A DNA stretch of 64,000 nucleotides from Sedimentitalea todarodis. Its GTDB lineage: Bacteria > Pseudomonadota > Alphaproteobacteria > Rhodobacterales > Rhodobacteraceae. The translations under genes and the position numbers were made by a program. The stretch covers positions 1 through 64,000 of the forward strand of contig NZ_JASMWN010000023.1 of NCBI RefSeq assembly GCF_032595355.1, read 5' to 3'. The notes below the pieces were generated by a model that was given only the letters and a program-made list of their open reading frames with translations, searched no databases and had not been told where the DNA came from. This document shows, one piece after another, positions 35,558-44,293 of this stretch (its first letter is position 1; each line of letters opens with the position of its first letter).

Positions 35558-36695
35558 GAGCAACACCTTTGGTCGAGTGAAGTTGATGCTGATCCTGCGG
35601 GCCGCGTTGTCAAGCCTGCTGCTGTTCGCGTCCTCGGCCTCTCACGCACATGAAGTGACGCCGACCATTGGCGATCTGACGGTTCAGGACGGGCTCTTGA
35701 CGCTCGACCTGAGGCTGAATGTCGAAGCATTTCTGGCCGGGATCGATCTGGATGGGCTGGTGGACACCAACGCTTCTGCCATGTCGGATCAATATGATGC
35801 GCTGCGGGCCCTGACTCCTGCCGCGCTTGCGCCGCGCGTGCGGAGCTTTGCAGAGCAATGGATCGATCGAATTTCAGTGGATGCAAATGGCGAGGTGGCC
35901 CTGTCCGTCGCCACGATCGATGTTCCGGACGTTGGCGACCCGGAGTTGCCGCGCGCCAGCCATCTCGTCCTGACCGGTCAGGTGCCAATGACGGCGCGAT
36001 CGCTGACATTGCACTGGCCTGACGGGGCCGGCGATCTGGTGTTGCGGCAGCAGGGCGTCACCGACCCGTTCACCGGATACATCGAGGGCGGTGGATCCAG
36101 CCCGCCGGTCCCCCTGGCGGGTGGCGCGAGCGCGAGTGGCTGGCGGACCTTTCTATCCTACGTTCCGGTCGGCTTTGATCACATCTTGCCAAAGGGGTTG
36201 GACCACGTCCTCTTTGTCCTGGGCCTGTTTTTTCTGAGCACCCACCTGCGGCCATTGGTCTGGCAGATCAGTGCCTTTACCCTGGCTCATACAGTGACTC
36301 TGGCCTTGGGCGCGCTTGGTTGGGTGCGCGTGCCACCGGATATTGTCGAACCACTCATTGCCGCGTCGATCACCTACGTCGCCGTCGAAAATATCGTGAC
36401 CGACGGGCTGAACCGCTGGCGACCGGTCGTGATTTTCGGGTTCGGCCTGTTGCACGGTCTGGGATTCGCGAGTGTTCTGGGAGAGTTCGGATTGCCACCG
36501 GGGCAGTTCGTTGCGGCGCTGATCGGCTTTAACATCGGTGTGGAAGTCGGCCAGTTGACGGTCATTGCCATCGCGTTTCTGGCGGTTGGGCTCTGGTTCA
36601 GGAACAAGCCGTGGTATCGCGCGCGTATCGCGATCCCTGCCTCGGCGGTGATCGCGATGATCGGGGCTTACTGGTTCGTCGAGCGGGTCATCTGA
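35556..36695 (+). CDS. HupE/UreJ-family membrane protein
   Basis: A 379-residue protein: signal peptide (LRAALSSLLLFASSASHA), a periplasmic domain (residues about 30-190) and a six-helix HupE/UreJ_2 domain starting 'GFDHILPKGLDHVLFVLGLFFLSTHLRPLVWQISAFTLAHTVTLALGALG', where the histidines resemble metal ligands. HupE/UreJ relatives are nickel permeases or accessory proteins. The start at 35556 shares the bases CATG with the divergent DUF4198 gene; a second Met at 35586 also leaves a complete signal peptide and may be the true start. Confidence 0.8.
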   Translation: MSNTFGRVKLMLILRAALSSLLLFASSASHAHEVTPTIGDLTVQDGLLTLDLRLNVEAFLAGIDLDGLVDTNASAMSDQYDALRALTPAALAPRVRSFAEQWIDRISVDANGEVALSVATIDVPDVGDPELPRASHLVLTGQVPMTARSLTLHWPDGAGDLVLRQQGVTDPFTGYIEGGGSSPPVPLAGGASASGWRTFLSYVPVGFDHILPKGLDHVLFVLGLFFLSTHLRPLVWQISAFTLAHTVTLALGALGWVRVPPDIVEPLIAASITYVAVENIVTDGLNRWRPVVIFGFGLLHGLGFASVLGEFGLPPGQFVAALIGFNIGVEVGQLTVIAIAFLAVGLWFRNKPWYRARIAIPASAVIAMIGAYWFVERVI

Positions 36696-37320
36696 CCTGG
36701 CCGATTGACTTCAGTAGTGCAGAGAGCGCCGCTGCGGGATCGTCGGCCTCCCAGATTTCGTCGCCAATGCCGAAGAAATCCGTGATCGGAGAAAATGTGC
36801 ACAGCAGATCAGGGGTCAGCCCGCCCTCGGCAACCACCGGGATTTCGATCACCTCGGACCACCACTGAAACAGGTCCAACTCCGCGACCGATCCGTCGCC
36901 CAGTGCCGTGGTGCCAACCGGTCCAAAGCTGATGTAGTCCGCTCCTGCCTCGCCGGCTGTCAGCCCGTCATGCCGGGACGTGCCACAAAAACTGCCGACG
37001 ATGGCGTCGGGGCCAAGAGCCTTGCGGGCAAAGCGCACGGATTTGGCGGCATCTGTCAGGTGAACACCATCAAGCCCAAGACGTTCTGCCAGCACCACAT
37101 GATCGTCGATGACCAGGGCAACATCACGCGCATGCGTGATCTCGCGCAGCGTATCGGCGGCCCGCGATATCCTGTCTTCGTCCCGACCTGACAGCGCCAA
37201 CCTGACACAGGCGATTTCAGTACTGTCCATGACATGCGCCAGAGTCTCGGCAAACGGCTCGGTCTCAAAGGCCAGTGGCGTCGTTAGGTAGATCTGCGGC
37301 TTGTCGGGGCTGTCCATCAT
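36688..37320 (-). CDS. thiE: Thiamine-phosphate synthase family protein
   Basis: A 210-residue TIM-barrel protein of the ThiE/TenI family: 'IDDHVVLAERLGLDGVHLTDA', 'GSFCGTSRHDGLTAGEAGADYISFGPV' and 'IPVVAEGGLTPD' correspond to the phosphate-binding and barrel motifs. Canonical ThiE has a Lys/Arg-rich diphosphate loop near 'HLGQ.D'; here HLTDA replaces it, so it may be a TenI-like relative rather than the true synthase. It is convergent with the HupE gene and overlaps its end by 8 bases. No thiamine genes lie nearby. Confidence 0.72.
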   Translation of the reverse strand: MMDSPDKPQIYLTTPLAFETEPFAETLAHVMDSTEIACVRLALSGRDEDRISRAADTLREITHARDVALVIDDHVVLAERLGLDGVHLTDAAKSVRFARKALGPDAIVGSFCGTSRHDGLTAGEAGADYISFGPVGTTALGDGSVAELDLFQWWSEVIEIPVVAEGGLTPDLLCTFSPITDFFGIGDEIWEADDPAAALSALLKSIGQVR

Positions 37321-37703
37321 TGCATTCCTTGCAGTGTCTGGCCGTGGTGTAGCGGATCAAATGTTGGAAGAAAACTTCAATACAACGAAGCGAGGCAAGT
37401 TTGGCAAAGCTCGGTGCGCAGCCAGTTTTCCCAGGCATCCGGCGTGCTTGGAAACAAAGGCGTTCACGGCGGTGAGAAATTTTAAGGGCTCTCGCTGGCA
37501 TAGCGGCGTCTGCCTCTGATCTGGAGTCAGAATCCATCTGCAGGAAGCGCGCGCGTCGCAGCGATTTGGAGTCACTCAGGGAAGTCCTCACCTGATCCGC
37601 GTAACACGGCCGATCGGGTAAGGCGTGACCGTGCCCTCCGTTCCGAGCAGCGCAAGGCACCCGGTGTCAGGGGGGCGCTCTGCCATCGGCTTGGTCCGGT
37701 GCT
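37321..37703 (-). pseudogene. Gap with decayed integrase N-terminus
   Basis: There is no intact gene in these 383 bp. On the minus strand the segment around 37484-37535 reads 'LQIRGRRRYASES' between stop codons and continues in another frame with 'HRRERL', resembling 'VQIRRKGRYASETFHHRDG' of the integrase remnant at 55469-55945. At DNA level 37490-37525 and 55870-55905 agree at 32 of 36 bases, in the same orientation. It appears to be a heavily decayed relative of that integrase gene, and marks the left border of the sugar region. Confidence 0.55.
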
Positions 37704-38147
37704 TCAGAAAATGACACCCTTGCGCAGGATAAAGCAGCCAAACGGGCGATCCTCGCTGCATTGCACTACGGCAAAGCTGCCACGGGCACGGCGATAGAAT
37801 GCCTGACGTTCGATGCTCGACAAGATGCCGCCTTCGGGCAAGCGCGGTATCAGCACGTCCCAGACGGCCTGATGCACCTCTGACAGGGTGTCGGGCTCAT
37901 GGTCGATCTCCATGCGCAACACGGAATGGGTATGGAATGTGTCCAGCGGCATCAGGCGCGTGATCAGATCGGCCACTGTTGTTGCGTCATGGCCCGGATA
38001 GTGGATCACGTCCCGCACCAGGCAACCTAACGCCGACCATGTGGCTGGATAGTTGCGGTCGGCAATCACGATTTCGTCGCCATGGCCCATCCGGGCAAGT
38101 GTGTAGAGCAATTCGGGTGTCGTGCGCGGGTCGATTCCGATCAACAT
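37704..38147 (-). CDS. fucU: RbsD/FucU-family sugar mutarotase
   Basis: A 147-residue FucU/RbsD protein that interconverts anomers of ribose, fucose or similar sugars. The N-terminal 'TPELLYTLARMGHGDEIVIADRNYPA' contains the catalytic His22 and Asp30, and the C-terminal 'RARGSFAVVQCSEDRPFGCFILRKGVIF' is typical. It is the last gene of the minus-strand ABC operon, where it would supply the right anomer of the imported pentose to the kinase. Start at 38147 with GGAGGGACC-type leader; the longer frame to 38186 is rejected. Confidence 0.85.
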   Translation of the reverse strand: MLIGIDPRTTPELLYTLARMGHGDEIVIADRNYPATWSALGCLVRDVIHYPGHDATTVADLITRLMPLDTFHTHSVLRMEIDHEPDTLSEVHQAVWDVLIPRLPEGGILSSIERQAFYRRARGSFAVVQCSEDRPFGCFILRKGVIF

Positions 38148-38171
38148 GGGGATGCTCCGTTCTCGTGGAGG

Positions 38172-38202
38172 GACCCGGCCCCGCAATTGGCAAGGCCGGG
38201 TC
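38172..38202 (-). other. Intercistronic hairpin after the binding-protein gene
   Basis: GACCCGGCC (38172-38180) and GGCCGGGTC (38194-38202) form a 9-bp stem between the binding-protein stop and fucU. No U run follows. Such stems commonly stabilise the 3' end of binding-protein mRNA so that it is made in excess over its operon partners. Confidence 0.55.
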
Positions 38203-38210
38203 TGTTGAAA

Positions 38211-39251
38211 TCAACGTGCGGGAAGGGGCATCCAGTCGGCCATCGCCACATCCGCATGCTGAAACTGGGGCATCTTTGCGCCGAGGTCTTCCATGTTTCG
38301 GATGTCGTTGTCGTTCAGGAAGGTCTGCGTGATCAAGGTCGGCGGCACGATCACGGAGGCTCCGGGGTCTTCGCCGGCCAGCAGCAGGGCCAGCGCCCGG
38401 ACCGAAACCTCGCCCACCACGGCAGGGTTCGTGGCGACGGTCGCCTTCCAGGCGCTGTCGGCTTCGCGCATCAGGGCGATGTCCGCAGTCGAGATATCGG
38501 CCGAGTAGATACTCATGTCATTGCTCAGACCCAACTCGTCCGCGGCGATCTTCACCCCCTTGGCAAACTCGTTGTACGGTGCGAAAAAGACCGAAATGTC
38601 GGGGTTGGCCTGAAGCGAAGCGCGCGCCTGGTTCGCGTTGGCGTTGGCGATCGGATTGTCGAGGGTGCCAATCCGTGCCGCTTCGGTGATGCCGGGATTG
38701 GCCTCCTTCACCTCTTCCCACGCGACGTGACGGCGATCCAGCGGGGCGATGCCCGGAACATAGACATAGCCCGCAGCAAAGCTGTCTCCGTTGTCCGCGA
38801 TGGCCTGCTCCAATGCCATTTTGCCGAGCAGGTAGTCTGACTGTTCAATCTGCGGGATGGCTTCGTTTTCAACATTCACGTCGAAGGCGACCACCTTGAT
38901 ACCCGCATCCACCGCCCGCTGGGCGGCGTCGCGCATGGATTCCGTCAGACCGTGCTGGATGATGATGCCATCGACACCAAGCGCGATGGCCTGATCCACC
39001 ATATCCGCCTGTAGTGCGGCGTCCTGACGGCTGTCGAGCACGCGCAGGTTGACGCCAAGCGCCGCCGCCTGGGTTTCGACTCCGGACAGATAGGCCTGAA
39101 AGAAGTCGCCCGTGGACAGATAGCGCACAAGCGCGATGGTCACGTCTTCGGGGGTGTCCAGAGGTGCAGGTGCCACCTGTGCCGTTGCTGCGCCCGCGCC
39201 AAGCGCGACGCTTGCCACGCTCGCCAGGGCCATGAAGTGACGTCTCAGCAT
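38211..39251 (-). CDS. Sugar ABC transporter, periplasmic binding protein
   Basis: A 346-residue ribose-type (family 2) substrate-binding protein. A signal peptide ends in ATAQ near residue 25. 'TIALVRYLSTGDFFQAYLSGVETQAAALGVNLRVLDSRQDAALQADMVDQAIALGVDGIIIQHG' is the classical N-lobe pattern, 'GIKVVAFDVNVENEAIPQIEQSDYLLGKMA' the hinge. The AGGGAGGA site precedes the ATG at 39251. It is encoded after its permease and ATPase. Co-location with MtnK/MtnA suggests a 5-deoxypentose or 5-methylthioribose ligand rather than ribose. Confidence 0.88.
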   Translation of the reverse strand: MLRRHFMALASVASVALGAGAATAQVAPAPLDTPEDVTIALVRYLSTGDFFQAYLSGVETQAAALGVNLRVLDSRQDAALQADMVDQAIALGVDGIIIQHGLTESMRDAAQRAVDAGIKVVAFDVNVENEAIPQIEQSDYLLGKMALEQAIADNGDSFAAGYVYVPGIAPLDRRHVAWEEVKEANPGITEAARIGTLDNPIANANANQARASLQANPDISVFFAPYNEFAKGVKIAADELGLSNDMSIYSADISTADIALMREADSAWKATVATNPAVVGEVSVRALALLLAGEDPGASVIVPPTLITQTFLNDNDIRNMEDLGAKMPQFQHADVAMADWMPLPAR

Positions 39252-39276
39252 ATCGAGTCCTCCCTTTCGCTGATAA

Positions 39277-40287
39277 TCAATGTCCCGTGCCGGTGCGGCG
39301 CGAGGACAGGTAGAATGTGAAGACAAGGGCGGCGACAAGAACAGTGCCCTTGACGAAATCCTGGGTGTAATAGGGGGCGTTCATCATGGTCATGCCCTGC
39401 AACAGGATACCGACGAACAGCGCGCCGATGGCGGTTCCGAATGCGTTGGGCCGGGCGGCTCCCAGAACCGCAAAGCCGATGAGCGCGGCCGCAACGCTGT
39501 CCAGGAGCAGGTTGTTGCCGCTGGCGATGTCGCCGCGCCCGAGACGGGCCGCCAACAGGATACCTCCGATGGAAGCGGTCACGCCGGAGATCATGTAGGC
39601 CGCTATCTTGTAGCGGTTGACCGGCGTGCCCACGAGGCTCGCTGCGCGCTCGTTCGACCCGATTGCGTACATCAGACGGCCATGGCGGGTGAACCCGAGG
39701 AACAACCAGATCAGCACGGCGATGGCAACGAAGATCACCACCGGCATCGGCAGCAGCCGGTCGATGACCACGTCAAACCGGTGACGGCCCAGCCACAGGA
39801 ACGCGGCGGAAAACGTGCCTTCGGCGACAGCGCTGTCAGACAGGGTCATGCCAGTTGCGATGGAATTGCCCTGCGTCGGGATGCGCTGAAGACCGATCAG
39901 AAGAAACATCATGCCCAGCGTTGCCAACAGGTCGGGCACCCGGAATTTCACGATCAACAGGCCGTTGATCAACCCGACCAAAGCCCCCATTGCAAGGCAC
40001 AGCGCGACGGCCACAAAGGCCGAGTGTTCGAGGATCACCATGGAATAGGCCGACAGCATGAGCGCCGATGTCGCGACCGCCCCGATGGACAGGTCGAAGC
40101 CGCCGACGACAAGCGTACAGGTCACGCCGAGTGCGAGGATGCCGGTAATCGCGACGGATTGCAGCACAAAGGCGGCGGACAAGGGCCCAAAGAACCCCGG
40201 CGCGGCGAGGCTGAAATAGACGATCAGTCCGATGAGAAGGATCAGGAAGCCATAGCGGATGGCAAAGTCGAGGAGTCGGTCAGTCAT
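39277..40287 (-). CDS. Sugar ABC transporter permease (RbsC-like)
   Basis: A 336-residue membrane protein of the BPD_transp_2 (RbsC/AraH) family with eight to ten hydrophobic helices. 'LALGVTCTLVVGGFDLSIGAVATSALMLS', 'VPDLLATLGMMFLLIGLQ' and 'YAIGSNERAASLVGTPVNRYKIAAYMISGVTASIGGILLAARLG' (the coupling-loop region) are diagnostic. It overlaps the ATPase gene by 4 bases (ATGA). A single permease gene implies a homodimeric channel. Confidence 0.9.
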   Translation of the reverse strand: MTDRLLDFAIRYGFLILLIGLIVYFSLAAPGFFGPLSAAFVLQSVAITGILALGVTCTLVVGGFDLSIGAVATSALMLSAYSMVILEHSAFVAVALCLAMGALVGLINGLLIVKFRVPDLLATLGMMFLLIGLQRIPTQGNSIATGMTLSDSAVAEGTFSAAFLWLGRHRFDVVIDRLLPMPVVIFVAIAVLIWLFLGFTRHGRLMYAIGSNERAASLVGTPVNRYKIAAYMISGVTASIGGILLAARLGRGDIASGNNLLLDSVAAALIGFAVLGAARPNAFGTAIGALFVGILLQGMTMMNAPYYTQDFVKGTVLVAALVFTFYLSSRRTGTGH

Positions 40288-41801
40288 GAATGGGTGCCCG
40301 TTGCGGTCAACCTGACCCCCGAGATGTCCGCAACAAGCGCCGCGAGGTCGACGTTCTGATTTGCGTGTTCGCCGACGATTGCGCCTTCGTTCATCACGAC
40401 GATACGGTCGGCGATCTCAAGCGCCTCATCGATCTCGGCAAGAAAAACCAATGTGGCGCGTCCCTGCGCCGTGGCGCGGATATGTCGACCGATGTCCCGT
40501 CGCGCACCGATGTCCACGCCCTGAAACGGCTCATCGAGCAAGAGCACCGTCGCAGGCTCCAGCAGCCAGCGGGCGATCATCACCTTTTGTTGGTTGCCGC
40601 CTGACAAGGTGCCGATGCTATCGCTCACCGACTGGCAGACGATGCCAAGCTGATCCACCTTTTCTTGCGCCTTGCTGCGCTGTTGTCGCGCCTTGAGGAA
40701 CGCGCCGACGCTGAGGCCTTGCAGGAAGGGAAGGGTCATGTTGTCGGCAATGTCAAAGGCTGGGATCACGGCATTGGTGCCCCGGTCCTTGGGCGACATG
40801 AAGACCCCCTGGGCGACCGCATCCTCGACCGAGCGGGGCGCGTAGTCTTTTCCGTTGATGCGAATATGCCCTTTCGAGGCGCGTGCGATGCCAAAGAGAA
40901 TCTCGGCCAACCGGCTCTTGCCACTGCCCAGCAACCCGACAAGCGCCACCACTTCGCCGTCATTCGCTGTGAGGTCAATCGGCGCCGCGTTGTCGAACAG
41001 GTGCAGTTCTTTGAGTTCGAGAACCGGTTTGGTGCCGCTTTGCACGGCGACATCCACGTCGGTCATGCGATGCCCCAACATCGCGGTGACCGCGGCCTCG
41101 TAGTCCAGCGGTTCGGTGTCGAACAGTCCCGAGATCGCGCCATCGCGCATCACCACGATTTGGTCGGCAATGCGGCGGATATCGGACATGCGGTGCGAGA
41201 TGTATAGGATCGCGACGCCTTGATCGCGCAGGCGGTCGATCAGGGCAAAAAGCCGATCTGCCTCAGCCGCCGAGAGTGATGAGGTCGGCTCGTCCAGGAT
41301 CAGCACTTGCGGGGCACGGGCCATGGCGCGGGCGATGGCGATCATCTGGCGATCGGCGACCGCCAGGTCTGACACCCGGGCGCGCAGATTTACGTCGATG
41401 CCCATGGCGGCAGCTACCTTGGCGGCCTCGGCGCGCAAGTGGCTTTCACGGACAAACAGGCCGTGACCGCGTTCGGCCAGGCGGTCGAGCATCAGGTTGT
41501 TGGCAACGTCCAGGTCGGGAATCACACCGTCGTCGATGGATTGATGCACCGTCACGACGCCCTTGCGGATCGCGTCCGCCGCATCTATCGGGTCGAACGC
41601 TGCTCCGGCCAGTGTCATGTTTCCGCCATCGGCGCGATGATGGCCGCAGACCACTTTGACCAGCGTGGATTTCCCGGCGCCGTTTGCACCCATGAGAACG
41701 GTCACGGATCCCGGTGACAGGGTCAGGTCGATTCCACGCAAGACATGGTTTTTTCCGAACGATTTTTGCAAACCGTTCACCTTGAGTGCGTCACCGGCCA
41801 C
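40284..41801 (-). CDS. Sugar ABC transporter, duplicated ATPase (RbsA-like)
   Basis: A 505-residue protein with two ABC domains. The first has Walker A GANGAGKST and Walker B LILDEPTSSLS; the second GLLGSGKS, signature LSGGNQQKVMIARWL and LLLDEPFQGVD. Its signature in the first half is replaced by VADRQMIAIARAMA, as is common in RbsA/MglA proteins. I place the start at the GTG at 41801, which has GGGGGAGGAAG directly upstream; the open frame extends 840 bases further but runs antisense through the MtnK gene. It heads the minus-strand operon ATPase-permease-binding protein-FucU. Confidence 0.88.
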   Translation of the reverse strand: MAGDALKVNGLQKSFGKNHVLRGIDLTLSPGSVTVLMGANGAGKSTLVKVVCGHHRADGGNMTLAGAAFDPIDAADAIRKGVVTVHQSIDDGVIPDLDVANNLMLDRLAERGHGLFVRESHLRAEAAKVAAAMGIDVNLRARVSDLAVADRQMIAIARAMARAPQVLILDEPTSSLSAAEADRLFALIDRLRDQGVAILYISHRMSDIRRIADQIVVMRDGAISGLFDTEPLDYEAAVTAMLGHRMTDVDVAVQSGTKPVLELKELHLFDNAAPIDLTANDGEVVALVGLLGSGKSRLAEILFGIARASKGHIRINGKDYAPRSVEDAVAQGVFMSPKDRGTNAVIPAFDIADNMTLPFLQGLSVGAFLKARQQRSKAQEKVDQLGIVCQSVSDSIGTLSGGNQQKVMIARWLLEPATVLLLDEPFQGVDIGARRDIGRHIRATAQGRATLVFLAEIDEALEIADRIVVMNEGAIVGEHANQNVDLAALVADISGVRLTATGTHS

Positions 41802-41842
41802 GCGCTTCCTCCCCCTGTTGGCGCGACGGTAGGCGCGCGATA

Positions 41843-41866
41843 TGACATTTGTCAAATGGTTTGACA
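41843..41866. promoter_or_regulatory. Palindromic operator between the two arms of the deoxypentose module
   Basis: TGTCAAA-TGG-TTTGACA (41850-41866) is a perfect 7-bp inverted repeat. It overlaps a second one, TGACA-TT-TGTCA (41843-41854), so three half-sites lie in tandem. The site is in the 129-bp divergent region between the ABC operon (start 41801) and mtnK (41931), an ideal place for the SorC regulator encoded at 44294 to control both. The assignment to that regulator is inferred. Confidence 0.6.
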
Positions 41867-41930
41867 TAAGTATAAATTCACGGGTACGCAAAGGTGGACA
41901 GCGCGTCAAAGCAGGAGGGGGAAATCGCTG

Positions 41931-43190
41931 ATGAGCGCAGGCATGGCGTACAAGGCTCTGACCGTGGACACATTGCCGGAGCGGCTGAAAGGCGTGGCGG
42001 CGTTGGCGGCCCAGGTCGGAGACGACGCGACAGCGTGGCAGGTGCAGGAGGTCGGGGACGGTAATCTCAATCTCGTGTTCATCGTCACCGGCCCCGGCGG
42101 CAAGGCAATCGTCAAGCAGGCGCTGCCCTATGTGCGACTTGTCGGGGACAGTTGGCCATTGCCGCTTTACCGGGCCTATTTTGAATATCACGCGCTGACA
42201 CGTCAGGCGGCTCGCGATCCGGGGTCTGTGCCGAGCGTCTACCACTTTGACGAAGCACAGGCGCTGATCATCATGGAGTTTCTCGCCCCGCACGTCATCC
42301 TGCGGCGCAAGCTTATCGCGGGCGAGCGCGTCGCGGGGCTTGCCGAATTTCTGGGTCGATACTGCGCCCGAACGGCCTTTCGGGGCTCGGAGTTGTCGAT
42401 GCAAAGACCCGACAAGAAAGCCGATGTGGCGCTCTTTGCCGGAAACGTCGAGATCCCGGCCATCACCGAAGCCCTGGTCTTTACCGATCCCTATTTCGAT
42501 GCAGAGATGAACAGCCACACCGAGGGGCTGGAGCCTGTCATTGCCCGACTGCGCGCCGATGTGGGACTCAAGGTGAAAGTGCAGCAGGCGTTGCAGCGTT
42601 TCGTGTCGAACACGGAAACCATGGTGCATGGCGACCTGCATTCAGGCTCTATCATGTCGACCGACAGCGATAGCCGGGTGATCGACCCGGAATTCGTACA
42701 ATATGGCCCGATGGGGTTCGATATCGGCATGCTTTGCGCGAATTTCCTGATGGCCTATTTCAGTCAGCCCGCGCATCGCGGGTCTGACCTTGCCGCGTAT
42801 CAGGCGTGGATCCTCGGGGTGATTGCGGATACCTGCAGCATCTTCGAGACGGAATTTCGCCATCTTTGGGCAACCGAGCGAACAGGCATCCTGTTTCCCG
42901 CGTCTCTCTTCGAAGATCAGGATCACGACAGTTCTCCGGCCTGCGACGCCGTATCGGCGGGGCTGTGGCGCGATGCCTGGGCGGTTTGCGGGATCGAGAT
43001 GCACCGGCGGTGCCTGTCCCTGGCGCACAATGCCGATTTCGAAGACATCGCCGATGCGTCGGTTCGTGCACCGCTCGAGGCGCGCAACCTCCTGATGGGT
43101 GCCGAATTGATCCACACGGCAGACACACTTGCCGATGCGATGGCGGTCTGCGCGCTTGCGCGCGACTATAATGGAAAGGACGTCCTATGA
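41931..43190 (+). CDS. mtnK: 5-Methylthioribose / 5-deoxyribose kinase (MtnK)
   Basis: A 419-residue aminoglycoside-phosphotransferase-fold kinase of the MtnK family. 'VQEVGDGNLNLVFIV' (nucleotide loop), 'VKQALPYVRLVGDSWPLPLYRAYFEYHAL', the catalytic 'MVHGDLHSGSIM' and the metal-binding 'VIDPEFVQYGPMGFDIGM' all match methylthioribose kinase. It phosphorylates the C1 hydroxyl of 5-methylthioribose; relatives also use 5-deoxyribose. AGGAGGGGG precedes the ATG, with a second Met four codons on. It overlaps mtnA by 4 bases. The divergent sugar importer suggests the free sugar is taken up from outside. Confidence 0.9.
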   Translation: MSAGMAYKALTVDTLPERLKGVAALAAQVGDDATAWQVQEVGDGNLNLVFIVTGPGGKAIVKQALPYVRLVGDSWPLPLYRAYFEYHALTRQAARDPGSVPSVYHFDEAQALIIMEFLAPHVILRRKLIAGERVAGLAEFLGRYCARTAFRGSELSMQRPDKKADVALFAGNVEIPAITEALVFTDPYFDAEMNSHTEGLEPVIARLRADVGLKVKVQQALQRFVSNTETMVHGDLHSGSIMSTDSDSRVIDPEFVQYGPMGFDIGMLCANFLMAYFSQPAHRGSDLAAYQAWILGVIADTCSIFETEFRHLWATERTGILFPASLFEDQDHDSSPACDAVSAGLWRDAWAVCGIEMHRRCLSLAHNADFEDIADASVRAPLEARNLLMGAELIHTADTLADAMAVCALARDYNGKDVL

Positions 43191-44290
43191 AAATCGACGG
43201 CACGCATTATCGGTCCCTGTGGTGGAACGGTGAGAGCGACGTTCTGGACATAATCGACCAACGCTGGTTGCCACATGACTTTCGTGTTGTTCCGGTGGCC
43301 ACGATGCAGGATTTCGCCGATGCAATTTTCCAGATGCGGGTGCGGGGCGCGCCGCTGATCGGGGCCACGGCGGCTTATGGAATGGCGCTGGCAATGGCCG
43401 AAGATCCGTCGGTTGCGAATATGGACGCGGCCTGGACGTTTCTTGAGAAAACCCGCCCCACTGCGATCAACCTGCGCTGGGCTTTGGACCGCTGCCGCGC
43501 GGCATTGCGGCCTTTGCTCGAGGCGGAGCGCGCCGCCGCCGCTTTGACCCTTGCACATGAGATCGCCGACGAGGATGTCGAGATCAATCGCCGGATCGGA
43601 GAGAATGGTCTTGCCCTGATCCGCGAGATTGCAGCCAGAAAACCAGCGGGCGAACCGGTGCGATTGCTCACCCACTGCAACGCCGGATGGCTGGCCACCG
43701 TCGATTGGGGCACTGCGACCAGCCCGATGTACCACGCCCATGATGCCGGCATTCCCTTGCATGTCTGGGTCGACGAAACCCGACCCCGCAATCAGGGTGC
43801 CCTAACGTCATGGGAACTGGGCAAGCATGGTGTGCCGCACACCTACGTCACCGACAACGCGGGCGGCCATCTGATGCAGCACGGTATGGTGGACATGGTG
43901 ATCACCGGAACCGACCGCACCACGCGGCGCGGGGACGTGTGCAACAAGATCGGTACCTATCTCAAGGCGCTGGCGGCACATGACAATGACGTGCCGTTCT
44001 ATGTCGCTCTGCCATCGCCCACGATCGACTGGACGGTGGGCGATGGCATGGCCGAGATCCCGATCGAGGAGCGCGACGTGCAAGAGGTCACGCACGTGCA
44101 GGGGGTGATCGAAGGAGGAGGCATCGGCACAGTGCAGGTCACGCCCGCAGGCACGGCCGGGGGCAATCCGGCCTTTGACGTGACGCCGAACCGATTGGTC
44201 ACTGGCCTGATCACCGAACGCGGGGTCTGCGAGGCGTCGGAAAAGGGATTGGCGGAGCTGTTTCCGGACTTCGCCAGGGCGGCAGAATAG
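43187..44290 (+). CDS. mtnA: 5-Methylthioribose-1-phosphate isomerase (MtnA)
   Basis: A 367-residue MtnA, an aldose-ketose isomerase of the eIF2B-alpha fold. Visible hallmarks are 'QMRVRGAPLIGATAAYGMALAM', 'RPTAINLRWALDR', the catalytic-Cys loop 'LLTHCNAGWLATVDWGTA', and 'MVITGTDRTTRRGDVCNKIGTYLKALAAHDNDVPFYVALPSPTIDW' with the catalytic Asp. It converts the 1-phosphate made by MtnK into the corresponding ribulose 1-phosphate. Start ATG overlaps the mtnK stop. Length is normal. Confidence 0.93.
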   Translation: MKIDGTHYRSLWWNGESDVLDIIDQRWLPHDFRVVPVATMQDFADAIFQMRVRGAPLIGATAAYGMALAMAEDPSVANMDAAWTFLEKTRPTAINLRWALDRCRAALRPLLEAERAAAALTLAHEIADEDVEINRRIGENGLALIREIAARKPAGEPVRLLTHCNAGWLATVDWGTATSPMYHAHDAGIPLHVWVDETRPRNQGALTSWELGKHGVPHTYVTDNAGGHLMQHGMVDMVITGTDRTTRRGDVCNKIGTYLKALAAHDNDVPFYVALPSPTIDWTVGDGMAEIPIEERDVQEVTHVQGVIEGGGIGTVQVTPAGTAGGNPAFDVTPNRLVTGLITERGVCEASEKGLAELFPDFARAAE

Positions 44291-44293
44291 AAC

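Noticed and set aside
39280..40359. 359-codon plus-strand frame
   Set aside because: Antisense to the sugar permease; low-complexity charged translation.
41802..42641. Upstream 280-codon extension of the ABC ATPase frame
   Set aside because: Runs antisense through mtnK; a GTG at 41801 with GGAGG is the real start.
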